Assembly (NCBI GenBank): GCA_964344985.1 | Contig: CAYFPI010000007.1 | Location: 1-64,000, forward strand | Origin: Thioglobus_A sp964344985 | Lineage (GTDB): Bacteria; Pseudomonadota; Gammaproteobacteria; PS1; Pseudothioglobaceae | Length of the DNA stretch: 64,000 nucleotides | Direction of reading: 5' to 3' | Shown here: positions 55,208 to 62,388 of the stretch, one piece after another | Layout: each line of letters begins with the position of its first letter | Position numbering within the stretch: the first letter of the stretch is position 1 | Program-made: the position numbers and the translations under genes | The notes under the pieces: generated by a model | What the model saw: only the letters and a program-made list of their open reading frames with translations | Database searches by the model: none | Told to the model about the DNA's origin: nothing

Positions 55208-55234
55208 ATTTTTTCTAAATTTTATAGAAAAAAT
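55208..55234. repeat. AT-rich 10-bp inverted repeat
   Basis: ATTTTTTCTA and TAGAAAAAAT are perfect complements around a seven-base loop AATTTTA. The poly-A/T arms could act as a weak terminator on either strand. Confidence 0.55.
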
Positions 55235-55366
55235 ATCAACAAAATTGCACAAAAACCGAAAAAAATTAAAAATTTTCAAAAATATTGATTTTATGAGCAC
55301 TTACCCTTTTGTAAGAAAAGAAGGATAAGCGCCAAGTGTATTAAACAACTTGTCTTTGGGGAGAGA

Positions 55367-55400
55367 AATATTTAATACAAAAAACATTGTATTAAATATT
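55367..55400. repeat. 14-bp perfect inverted repeat
   Basis: AATATTTAATACAA and TTGTATTAAATATT are perfect complements around a six-base loop. No U tract follows on either strand, so an operator is as likely as a terminator; it sits 40 bases past the stop of the regulator gene. Confidence 0.65.
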
Positions 55401-55439
55401 AATAAAGTTGTATATTGTGGAATTCCTTATTTTATATGT

Positions 55440-56084
55440 TTATGCAAACGATAAATTACACCAGTTAGGCTCTAAATCAATACTTAAGGGCTTGAGTAAT
55501 GGCAACATTTTAACTAGGCAAGGCAGTGTATCAGCTTGCATTTTTTTCATCACTGCAGCTCTATGTTTTTCTACAGTTGAGGTTGAAATATAAAGCTTTT
55601 CAGTCATTTGTTGATTGGTCGCCCCTAGAACAATACAAGCAAAAACTTTCTTTTCTTTTTCTGTAAGGCTTTTGTAGCGAGAGATTATTTCAATATTTTT
55701 TTGAAAATCTGTAACTGCATGTGTAATTTTTTGCAAAACAATGTTTTTGTTTAAAGGTTTTTCAATAAAATCAAATGCACCCAGTTTAATCACCTCTACC
55801 ATTGTATCGACTGACTTCATATTGGCTATAAATACTACTGGAGATAGGTGTTCTATGGCATTAAGCCTATTTAATAAATCAGTGCCGTTTTTGTTATCTA
55901 TCTCAATATCAGCAATCAAACACCCTTGAGTCTCATCTACCTGCTCAATATAGGCATCATATGATAAGAAAAACTTAAGCTTAAATCCATCGTCAGCCAA
56001 CAATTCTTTTAGGTGTATCGCTTCATTATTATCACTTGTGATAATGTAAATAGTTTTTGAAATAATAGAACTGTCCAAGACCAC
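55440..56084 (-). CDS. LuxR/FixJ-type response regulator with degenerate receiver
   Basis: A 214-residue protein with an N-terminal receiver (about 10-125) and a C-terminal LuxR-type HTH (SLTEKEKKVFACIVLG, then STSTVEKHRAAVMKKM). The phosphoacceptor Asp59 and Lys109 in EKPL are in place, but the usual pair of acidic residues at the end of strand 1 reads Thr16-Ser17 and the switch Ser/Thr after strand 4 is Ala87. It may therefore respond without normal phosphorylation. No histidine kinase gene is next to it. A long structured leader lies upstream. Confidence 0.85.
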   Translation of the reverse strand: MVLDSSIISKTIYIITSDNNEAIHLKELLADDGFKLKFFLSYDAYIEQVDETQGCLIADIEIDNKNGTDLLNRLNAIEHLSPVVFIANMKSVDTMVEVIKLGAFDFIEKPLNKNIVLQKITHAVTDFQKNIEIISRYKSLTEKEKKVFACIVLGATNQQMTEKLYISTSTVEKHRAAVMKKMQADTLPCLVKMLPLLKPLSIDLEPNWCNLSFA

Positions 56085-56123
56085 TTCTTGCTTTCCTTAA
56101 AAAAAATAAAACACATTGTCATA

Positions 56124-56269
56124 CTTGGCGTTAGGCAATATTGAGAAGAATGAATATTTGGATAAAATATGGAGATAGTTCCAAATATTTTGCTGTTTTA
56201 TTAGCAATTCTAACGCCAAGCAATAGGAATTATATCGAGCATAAAACCTTTGTGATATAGAGGTATTCC
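56124..56269. other. Structured intergenic element with nested inverted repeats
   Basis: CTTGGCGTTAG (56124-56134) and CTAACGCCAAG (56210-56220) are perfect 11-bp inverted repeats; inside them AATATTTGGA (56153-56162) and TCCAAATATT (56180-56189) form a second perfect pair. A third imperfect stem follows, GGAATTATATC with GATATA-bulge-ATTCC (56226-56269). It could be the leader of the regulator gene, the 3' end of the micro-ORF transcript, an ncRNA, or a MITE-like element. Confidence 0.6.
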
Positions 56270-56309
56270 TTATTTTTTATAGTAAAAAAAGAGTGGGGTG
56301 CTTTACATA

Positions 56310-56462
56310 TTAAAGCTTAACAAAAGATTTGGTTTTGCCAATTTTTTTTAGCTCATCAAGTTTTAACTGTAGCAATGCATCAATGGATTTAGTTCTGGAC
56401 TTATCTTTAATAGATGCCTTTATACAAGACTTAGAAATTTTACTAATCATATTACTTGTCAT
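56310..56462 (-). CDS. Basic 50-residue micro-protein, function unknown
   Basis: I do not recognise it. The frame from the ATG at 56462 encodes 50 residues with about a quarter Lys/Arg and two serine/lysine-rich parts (ISKISKSCIKASIKDKSRTK), then LQLKLDELKKIGKTKS. It has no membrane segment. It starts 9 bases after the stop of a 25-residue membrane micro-ORF and has no strong ribosome site of its own, so expression would depend on coupling. Short, hence possibly chance. Confidence 0.45.
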   Translation of the reverse strand: MTSNMISKISKSCIKASIKDKSRTKSIDALLQLKLDELKKIGKTKSFVKL

Positions 56463-56470
56463 AAATACAA

Positions 56471-56548
56471 TCAGTAAATTAAAGCTATTGCCAATACTCC
56501 TGCAAACAACAATGCAAAGAATATCATAAAAAAACCTTTCTCGAACAT
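56471..56548 (-). CDS. 25-residue single-helix membrane micro-protein
   Basis: From the ATG at 56548 the frame encodes MFEKGFFMIFFALLFAGVLA and five more residues ending in Tyr, with one hydrophobic helix after a charged start. A strong GGGGAGAG ribosome site stands 5 bases upstream (56553-56560 on the other strand) and a TATAAT lies 34 bases upstream, so expression is plausible. Its form resembles small accessory subunits of membrane complexes, such as CydX-type or KdpF-type, but no family can be assigned. Confidence 0.6.
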   Translation of the reverse strand: MFEKGFFMIFFALLFAGVLAIALIY

Positions 56549-56581
56549 TACACTCTCCCCAGGGTGATAATCAACAAGTTT

Positions 56582-56587
56582 ATTATA
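56582..56587 (-). promoter_or_regulatory. Candidate -10 element for the micro-ORF pair
   Basis: TATAAT on the minus strand, flanked by the inverted repeat TCAACAA (56571-56577) and TTGTTGA (56620-56626). The -35 position is not consensus, which fits activator dependence. Confidence 0.45.
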
Positions 56588-56648
56588 TATTAGTGCATTT
56601 TAATCCATTTAGAATAGATTTGTTGAGAATTACTATCAATAAAAAAAA

Positions 56649-57260
56649 TTATTGATAATCTACGGTGGTTAGCCCAACTGAGCGCCACGCTTGCATGCCG
56701 CCGCGATAGTATTTGAGTTTTTCGGCAGGATAGCCTTTTTTAAGTAGTTTGCGAATAATTTTTGGTGATTTTCCACACCAAAAGCCATTGCAATACAATA
56801 TCAGTGTTTTAGCATTGTCAAAATTCCACTCATTACCAACCTTCGCCACATCAATACTAGCAAAAGCCTTTTTTAAGTTTGTGGAAAGCACAAGGTCTTT
56901 ATACTCTATGTGTATAGCGGTGGGAATCATGCCTGTAATTAGCATTGCAGAGACTGGGCGTGTATCCACAACAACAATAGAATCATTACCTTGTGATATT
57001 TGTTCAATATAATTAATAACTTCAAGCTCTGCAACCGTTTCAACAGGGTGGGGCTTAAAAGGATGAAGTGGCTGAATTTTTCCGCGCCAAGTATCGCGAT
57101 AAAATTCCATAATTTGAGCAGAGCGGTCTTGATTGCGTTGCAAATCAATCACCGTGCCTTTATGCACAATATTAAGATCTTTAAAATCCTTTTGAATTAG
57201 CACATCTTTGGCGAATGCCAAATTAGATAATAAAAAAAATGTAGTTATTAACAATTTCAT
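56649..57260 (-). CDS. Periplasmic rhodanese-domain protein
   Basis: A rhodanese-like sulfurtransferase domain behind a signal peptide (MKLLITTFFLLSNLAFA). The active-site loop reads YCNGFWCGKSP with the nucleophilic Cys and a second Cys five residues on; the end YYRGGMQAWRSVGLTTV is typical. I chose the ATG at 57260 since the earlier TTG at 57290 adds residues before the signal peptide. It may transfer sulfane sulfur in the periplasm. It follows yqeY directly. Confidence 0.85.
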   Translation of the reverse strand: MKLLITTFFLLSNLAFAKDVLIQKDFKDLNIVHKGTVIDLQRNQDRSAQIMEFYRDTWRGKIQPLHPFKPHPVETVAELEVINYIEQISQGNDSIVVVDTRPVSAMLITGMIPTAIHIEYKDLVLSTNLKKAFASIDVAKVGNEWNFDNAKTLILYCNGFWCGKSPKIIRKLLKKGYPAEKLKYYRGGMQAWRSVGLTTVDYQ

Positions 57261-57286
57261 TACTATAAGGGGCAGAAATTTTAGAT

Positions 57287-57733
57287 TCAAGAGAGTTTCG
57301 CTTTAATTAGACCTGAGACAACACCCATATCAGCTTTACCGTCTAGTTGGCCTTTTAATAATCCCATTAGTTTACCCATGTCTTGCATAGATGATGCGCC
57401 TGTATCAGTAATAGCTTTTTCAACTGCTGCTGAAATTTCATCCTCTGATAGTTGTGCAGGCATGTAGTTACTAATAATGGCAAGTTCAGCCTCTTCAACA
57501 GCGATCAAATCATCACGACCTGCTTCTGAAAATTGAGCAATTGAGTCCTTGCGCTGCTTAACCATTTTTTGGATAACAGCAAGTGTTTGAACATCATCAA
57601 GCTCAATACGCTCATCAACCTCTTTTTGTTTGATGGCACCTAAGATCATACGAATTGCTTTTAGACTGTCTTTATCTTTAGCCTTCATTGCCGATTTCAT
57701 ATCGCTAGTAATTTGTTGTTTTAATGCTGACAT
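57287..57733 (-). CDS. yqeY: GatB/YqeY domain protein
   Basis: A 148-residue helical protein related to the C-terminal tail domain of GatB amidotransferase; its cellular role is unclear, perhaps tRNA binding. The start LKQQITSDMKSAMKAKDKDSLKAIRMI (shortened: MKSAMKAKDKDSLKAIRM) and KADMGVVSGLIKAKL end are typical. The usual rpsU-yqeY pairing is kept, but a terminator lies between the two here. The rhodanese frame begins in its 3' end. Confidence 0.92.
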   Translation of the reverse strand: MSALKQQITSDMKSAMKAKDKDSLKAIRMILGAIKQKEVDERIELDDVQTLAVIQKMVKQRKDSIAQFSEAGRDDLIAVEEAELAIISNYMPAQLSEDEISAAVEKAITDTGASSMQDMGKLMGLLKGQLDGKADMGVVSGLIKAKLS

Positions 57734-57766
57734 AATATTTTATTTATTTAATAAGTTTATAAACAA

Positions 57767-57798
57767 AAATGCCGATACAAGTATCGGCATTTTTAAAG
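57767..57798 (-). terminator. Terminator after rpsU
   Basis: ATGCCGATAC pairs with GTATCGGCAT around AA, with A and T tracts on both sides. It ends the ribosomal protein transcript before yqeY. Confidence 0.88.
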
Positions 57799-57816
57799 AA
57801 ACAATACCGAAAGGTA

Positions 57817-58032
57817 TTAGTACATTCTTTTACGATGAACGCGGTTTTTAGCCATCTCTTTATGAGTGCGCTTAACAGCTGCCGCTTTCATGCGCTTGTT
57901 TACCCAAGTTGGCTTTTCAAAAAACTCTTTTTTACGAACATCAGTGATTACACCAGCTCTATCACATGAACGACGAAAACGTCTAAGTGCAATATCAAAT
58001 GGTTCGTTCTCTCTTACTTTAATTGAAGGCAT
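57817..58032 (-). CDS. rpsU: 30S ribosomal protein S21
   Basis: A 71-residue basic protein of the small subunit involved in initiation. The N-terminus MPSIKVRENEPFDIALRRF and CDRAGVITDVRKKEFFEKPT region are conserved, quoted in part. Usually rpsU stands alone with dnaG and rpoD or yqeY; here it lies 12 bases after rplQ, at the end of the alpha operon, so its expression is probably tied to it. Confidence 0.97.
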   Translation of the reverse strand: MPSIKVRENEPFDIALRRFRRSCDRAGVITDVRKKEFFEKPTWVNKRMKAAAVKRTHKEMAKNRVHRKRMY

Positions 58033-58044
58033 ATTATTCTTCCT

Positions 58045-58440
58045 TTATGAATCTGTAGTCTCAGCAGTTGCATCAGCAGTGCTATCAAAATCAACCAATT
58101 GAACGATTGCCATTGGCGCTTTATCGCCAGTACGGAAACCGGCTTTTAAAATACGGATGTAACCACCAGGGCGATCTTTGTAGAACGGACCTAGTTGAGT
58201 AAATAACTTTGCAACCATTGCATCATCACGTAATTTAGCAAATGCATTACGACGATTAGCAACTGAATCAGTTTTTGCTTTAGTAATTAATGGCTCAACA
58301 ACACGACGCAATTCTTTAGCTTTTGGCAATGTTGTGCGAATAGTCTCATGCTCAAATAAAGAGTTTGCCATATTTTTAAACATCGCCTTACGGTGAGATG
58401 AGTTACGATTTAATTGTCTACCTGACTTTCTATGTCTCAT
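58045..58440 (-). CDS. rplQ: 50S ribosomal protein L17
   Basis: Large-subunit protein near the exit tunnel. MRHRKSGRQLNRNSSHRKAM is the invariant N-terminus; the LEPLITKAK-like segment reads VVEPLITKAKTDS, and GGYIRILKAGFRTGDKAPMA (GYIRILKAG) is conserved. The C-terminus has a short acidic Thr/Ala-rich tail. It follows rpoA by 9 bases, as in the E. coli alpha operon. Confidence 0.98.
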   Translation of the reverse strand: MRHRKSGRQLNRNSSHRKAMFKNMANSLFEHETIRTTLPKAKELRRVVEPLITKAKTDSVANRRNAFAKLRDDAMVAKLFTQLGPFYKDRPGGYIRILKAGFRTGDKAPMAIVQLVDFDSTADATAETTDS

Positions 58441-58449
58441 TATATTTCC

Positions 58450-59430
58450 TTATTCACTCATTAGATCAACTGGTGGCCAGTTAGGAATGTCCGTTCCTAG
58501 TTCAAGTTCTTTCTCAGTTAATACTTCTTTGATTTCATTTAATGATTTACGACCTAAATTAGGTGTTCTTAGTAAGTCCTGCTCAGACTTCTGGATTAAA
58601 TCACCAATGTAGTAAATTTGCTCAGCTTTCAAGCAGTTTGCACTACGCACTGTTAATTCCAACTCATCAACCGCTGCTAATAATTGTGGATCGAAATCAT
58701 CAGAAGTTGGTAATGCCTCTTCCTCTTCAATCAACTCAAGCTCAACAAATGAAGATAATTGATCTTGTAGGATTGTTGCTGCACGCTTAATAGCTTCTTC
58801 AGCATTAACTGAACCGTTTGTTTCCATAACGATATTCAATTTATCAAGGTTAACTTTTTGATCAACACGAGCCGCATCTACTGTAAAGCTAACACGTTTA
58901 ACTGGAGAAAAACTAGCATCTAGCTGAATACCACCAATTGTAGAAGCTTCATCACTACGTGATACCGCAGTATCGTAGCCAATACCTGTACCGATCTTAA
59001 GTGTCATACGCATATGACCACCTTCGTTAACAGTAGCAATTACCTTGTCTGCATTATGTGCAGTAATGTCAGTACCATTTGCTTCGATATCAGCCACTGT
59101 AATAACAGCAGGGCCTTTCTTATCAATAACAACTTCTGCATTTTCAGCAGTGTTTAAAGAAACTGATACTTCTTTTAAATTTAGTAAGATATCTAATACA
59201 TCTTCTTGAACACCATCAATGGTTGAGAACTCATGCATAACACCGTCAATAGCAACTTCTGTTACTGCTGAACCTACCATAGAAGATAACAATGTTCTTC
59301 TAAGTGCATTACCCAATGTATGACCAAAACCTCTTTCTAATGGCTCAAGGATAATTTTGAATTCGTTATTAGCTGTTTGAGTTGACTCAACTAGCTTTGG
59401 CTTTAAAAAATCTTTTGCACTACCTTGCAT
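58450..59430 (-). CDS. rpoA: RNA polymerase subunit alpha
   Basis: Assembles RNA polymerase and contacts UP elements and activators. The start at 59430 yields MQGSAKDFLKPKLVE, the family N-terminus; an upstream in-frame start at 59460 would overlap rpsD. ERGFGHTLGNALRRTLLSSM is present near residue 35, and the C-terminal domain has the DNA-binding NLGRKSLNEIKEVL motif. 326 residues, as expected. Confidence 0.98.
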   Translation of the reverse strand: MQGSAKDFLKPKLVESTQTANNEFKIILEPLERGFGHTLGNALRRTLLSSMVGSAVTEVAIDGVMHEFSTIDGVQEDVLDILLNLKEVSVSLNTAENAEVVIDKKGPAVITVADIEANGTDITAHNADKVIATVNEGGHMRMTLKIGTGIGYDTAVSRSDEASTIGGIQLDASFSPVKRVSFTVDAARVDQKVNLDKLNIVMETNGSVNAEEAIKRAATILQDQLSSFVELELIEEEEALPTSDDFDPQLLAAVDELELTVRSANCLKAEQIYYIGDLIQKSEQDLLRTPNLGRKSLNEIKEVLTEKELELGTDIPNWPPVDLMSE

Positions 59431-59440
59431 AATCAATCCT

Positions 59441-60067
59441 TTACTTAGAATACAATTCAACGATTAAATGCTCTTGGATGTCTGAAGACAGATCATCACG
59501 CTCTGGAGCATTTTTGAAAACACCTTTTAGTGCTTTAGTATCAAGATCGATCCATTCTACTTGATCACCCTGTTCAGCTAACTCCATTGCCAATTGAATA
59601 CGGCTTTGCTTTTTAGCTTTCTCTCTAACTGAGATTTCATCGTTTGCACTTACTTGGTAAGAAGGAATGTTAACAACAGAGCCGTTTACCAAAATAGATT
59701 TATGAGATACTAATTGTCTAGCTTCTGCACGCGTAGAGCCAAAACCCATACGATATACAACATTATCTAGACGACACTCAAGTAGTGACAATAAATTCTC
59801 ACCTGTAGAGCCTTTCTTTTGAGAGGCTTTTTGGTAGTAAGAACGGAATTGCTTTTCTAAGATGCCGTAAATACGTCTAACTTTTTGCTTTTCACGCAAC
59901 TGTAATCCGTATTCAGTACCCTTGCCACGACGTGCATTAGCACCGTGAACACCAGGAAGCTGTGTTACTTTACACTTAGAATCTAATGATCTGATTCCGC
60001 TTTTAAGAAATAAGTCCGTGCCTTCGCGACGCGCTAATTTACAAGTAGGTCCAGTATATCTAGCCAT
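59441..60067 (-). CDS. rpsD: 30S ribosomal protein S4
   Basis: Primary 16S rRNA-binding protein and, in E. coli, the repressor of the alpha operon. The start MARYTGPTCKLARREG, the LRRIYGILEKQF-like KVRRIYGILEKQF, and the S4 RNA-binding motif ARQLVSHKSILVNG are clear. At 208 residues it has standard length. Located between rpsK and rpoA as in E. coli. Confidence 0.98.
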   Translation of the reverse strand: MARYTGPTCKLARREGTDLFLKSGIRSLDSKCKVTQLPGVHGANARRGKGTEYGLQLREKQKVRRIYGILEKQFRSYYQKASQKKGSTGENLLSLLECRLDNVVYRMGFGSTRAEARQLVSHKSILVNGSVVNIPSYQVSANDEISVREKAKKQSRIQLAMELAEQGDQVEWIDLDTKALKGVFKNAPERDDLSSDIQEHLIVELYSK

Positions 60068-60076
60068 AATTTATCC

Positions 60077-60460
60077 TTATACTCTACGTTTCTTAGAAGG
60101 ACGACAGCCGTTATGAGGAATTGGCGTCACATCTGTAATTGATTGAATTTTTAAACCTTGTGCGTTCAAACCACGAATGGCTGAATCTCTACCAGGACCA
60201 GGACCTTTAACACGAACATCTAAGTTCTTCATGCCGAAAGCCAATGCTTTTTCACCACAGTTACCTGCAGCTACTTGTGCTGCAAATGGTGTAGATTTTC
60301 TTGAACCTCTAAAACCAGAACCGCCTGAAGTTGCCCAACACACTGCGTTGCCGTGACGATCTGTAATCATTACGATAGTATTGTTAAATGTCGCATGGAT
60401 ATGCGCAATACCGTCTGTAATAACTTTTTTAGACTTCTTTTTAACTGAATCTTTAGCCAT
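60077..60460 (-). CDS. rpsK: 30S ribosomal protein S11
   Basis: Platform protein of the small subunit. IAHIHATFNNTIVMITDRHG near the N-terminus and the C-terminal ITDVTPIPHNGCRPSKKRRV are invariant features. 127 residues. It lies 15 bases after rpsM and 9 before rpsD. Confidence 0.98.
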   Translation of the reverse strand: MAKDSVKKKSKKVITDGIAHIHATFNNTIVMITDRHGNAVCWATSGGSGFRGSRKSTPFAAQVAAGNCGEKALAFGMKNLDVRVKGPGPGRDSAIRGLNAQGLKIQSITDVTPIPHNGCRPSKKRRV

Positions 60461-60475
60461 AATATCTACCTATGA

Positions 60476-60829
60476 TTATTTAATTAAACGACGAGGACCC
60501 TTGCGAGTTCTTGCGTTTGTTTTAGTTCTTTGACCACGTAGTGGTAATGCCTTTCTATGACGAACACCACGATAACAACCTAGGTCCTTAAGGCGTTTAA
60601 TATCCATAGCAACTTGACGACGAAGATCACCCTCAACTTCAAATTTAGCAACTTCTGCACGAATATCTTCCAACTGATCTTCTGAGATTTCTGATACCTT
60701 AGTAGTTGGATCTAGTTTAAGCGTTGCACAGATTGCTTTTGCTCTTGTATCACCAATACCAAAAATTGACTGTAAGCCAATAACGATATGCTTATGTGTT
60801 GGAATATTTATTCCCGCTATTCTTGCCAT
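60476..60829 (-). CDS. rpsM: 30S ribosomal protein S13
   Basis: Head protein of the small subunit contacting the P-site tRNA. MARIAGINIPTHKHIVIGL is typical, along with GIGDTRAKAIC and the basic C-terminus LRGQRTKTNARTRKGP. 117 residues. It is the first gene of the alpha operon; a consensus promoter and an 86-base leader stand between it and rpmJ, where S4 feedback would be expected to act. Confidence 0.98.
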   Translation of the reverse strand: MARIAGINIPTHKHIVIGLQSIFGIGDTRAKAICATLKLDPTTKVSEISEDQLEDIRAEVAKFEVEGDLRRQVAMDIKRLKDLGCYRGVRHRKALPLRGQRTKTNARTRKGPRRLIK

Positions 60830-60922
60830 GTATATTTCCCTTGTTCTCTTACTTTTTTGTTGTTTTTACTGCTGATTTTCTATAAAAAATAACCAACAAA
60901 CTTTAAATTTGAAAAACGAGCA

Positions 60923-60951
60923 ATTATACGTTGCGAGTCTTTCAATGTCAA
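60923..60951 (-). promoter_or_regulatory. Consensus sigma-70 promoter of the alpha operon
   Basis: On the minus strand TTGACA and TATAAT are both perfect and are separated by exactly 17 bases. Transcription would start near 60916, 87 bases before the rpsM start, just past the rpmJ stop. Confidence 0.85.
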
Positions 60952-60957
60952 TGTAAT

Positions 60958-61071
60958 TTAACCTTGTCTTTGCTTGTGACGTGGCTCTTTGCAAATTACA
61001 CGAACAACACCGTTGCGCTTAATAATTTTACAATTGTTACAAATTTTCTTTACTGATGCTCTTACTTTCAT
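60958..61071 (-). CDS. rpmJ: 50S ribosomal protein L36
   Basis: A 37-residue zinc-ribbon protein of the large subunit, MKVRASVKKICNNCKIIKRN followed by GVVRVICKEPRHKQRQG. The three cysteines and one His (CNNC, C, H) that bind zinc are all present, so this is the zinc-binding form. It lies 14 bases after secY, the usual order. Confidence 0.97.
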   Translation of the reverse strand: MKVRASVKKICNNCKIIKRNGVVRVICKEPRHKQRQG

Positions 61072-61085
61072 TGCTCTCTACCTTA

Positions 61086-62382
61086 TTAATTTAAACCCGC
61101 TTTTTTCATTAATGACTCATACTGATTTGACATTAAGTGTGATTGGGCTTGCGCGATAAAATCCATCACCACTACGACGATGATTAATAAACTGGTTCCA
61201 CCAAAATAGAATGGAACGTTCCAATATAGGATTAAAAACTCTGGCAATAAACATACGGCAGTAATATAAACCGCACCAGAGGCTGTTAAACGAGACATAA
61301 CTGAATCAATGTAATCAGCAGAATGTTTACCAGGGCGAATACCTGGAATAAAGCCGCCTGACTTACGAAGATTGTCAGCTGTATCTTTAGAATCAAATGT
61401 TAATGCTGTATAGAAGAAAGTAAAGAATACAATCGCCAAACCATAGAACATAACATATAAAGGCTGTCCTGGAGAAATGCTCGCTGTTAAGTCAGCCAAC
61501 CAACCCAAGCCTTCTGATTGTGAAAACCAACCACCTAAAGTAGCCGGAAATAAAATAATACTTGAAGCAAAAATAGGTGGGATAACACCTGCCATGTTAA
61601 TCTTAAGTGGTAAGTATGAGCTTTGACCACCCACCATCTTACGACCTTGCTGACGCTTGGCATAATTCACTGTAATACGACGTTGACCACGCTCCATGAA
61701 TACTACAAATGCAGTCACCAATAATGTCATGATCAATAAAATCACAACCAGAATAACAGTTAGCTCGCCTGTAGATACTAGTGATAATGTTGAACCCAGT
61801 GCAGAAGGCAGACCAGAAACAATACCTGCAAAAATAATCATTGAGATACCATTACCCACACCTTTTTCAGTGATTTGCTCACCTAGCCACATTAGGAATA
61901 ACGTTCCTGTTGTAAGGGTGATAACAGTTACCATGCTAAAAGTAAATCCTGTTTGCGTTACCAACGCAACACCGCCTGCACTTTGTGATTGCAAAGCAAT
62001 TGAGATGCCGTAAGATTGGAACACTGCTAATAACCGTACCCATGCGTGTGTACTGAGTAATTTTACGCTTGCCTGTTTCGCCTTCTTTTTTCAGCTGTTC
62101 TAACTTTGGAATAACTGAAGTCATCAGTGTCACGATAATTGACGCTGAAATGTAAGGCATAATACCCAATGTAAAGATTGATAACCTTTCTAGTGCACCA
62201 CCAGAAAACATATTAAACATATCCAAAATTGTGCCTTGTTGATCTTGCACAAGTGATGCTAGTGCATCACCAGAAATAAATGGAATGGTAATATGTGTGC
62301 CTAATCTAAAAACGATTAACGCACCCAATAAGAAAAGGATGCGCTTTGATAAGTCTTCAGAAAGGCCTAAGGGTTGAGACAT
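61086..62382 (-). CDS. secY: Preprotein translocase subunit SecY (frameshift in the sequence)
   Basis: Channel subunit of the Sec translocon. The first part starts at 62382 (MSQPLGLSEDLSKRILFLLG) and runs to KITQYTRMGTV; the rest runs in another frame from VFQSYGISIAL to LMSNQYESLMKKAGLN. At the junction near 62029-62031 the sequence reads GTTATTAGCAGTG where ATTTTAGCAGTG would give the family phrase GTVILAVFQS; two T seem missing from a T run. Joined, it has about 432 residues, normal for SecY. As secY is essential, I take this as a sequencing error. Confidence 0.9.
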
Positions 62383-62388
62383 GTTTTT

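Larger units (their letters stand above)
55007..55439. other. 434-bp AT-rich intergenic region with palindromes
   Basis: No convincing gene is seen. It holds two perfect palindromes made only or nearly only of A and T (55208-55234 and 55367-55400) and a GGGGAGAG at 55358-55365 that resembles a ribosome site but has no ATG at the right distance. It lies between the TauE-like gene start and the end of the response regulator gene, both on the minus strand. Confidence 0.6.

Noticed and set aside
55300..55395. Minus-strand frame of 28 codons (MFFVLNISLPKDK...) in the AT-rich gap
   Set aside because: It has no ribosome site, its ATG is inside the 14-bp palindrome, and its composition gives no sign of coding.
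55408..55593. Plus-strand frame of about 61 codons opposite the regulator gene
   Set aside because: It is antisense to a well-supported coding region, starts with TTG and has no family features.
56329..56529. Plus-strand frame of about 66 codons across the micro-ORF region
   Set aside because: It lacks a ribosome site, while the minus strand has a strong one and two consecutive frames.
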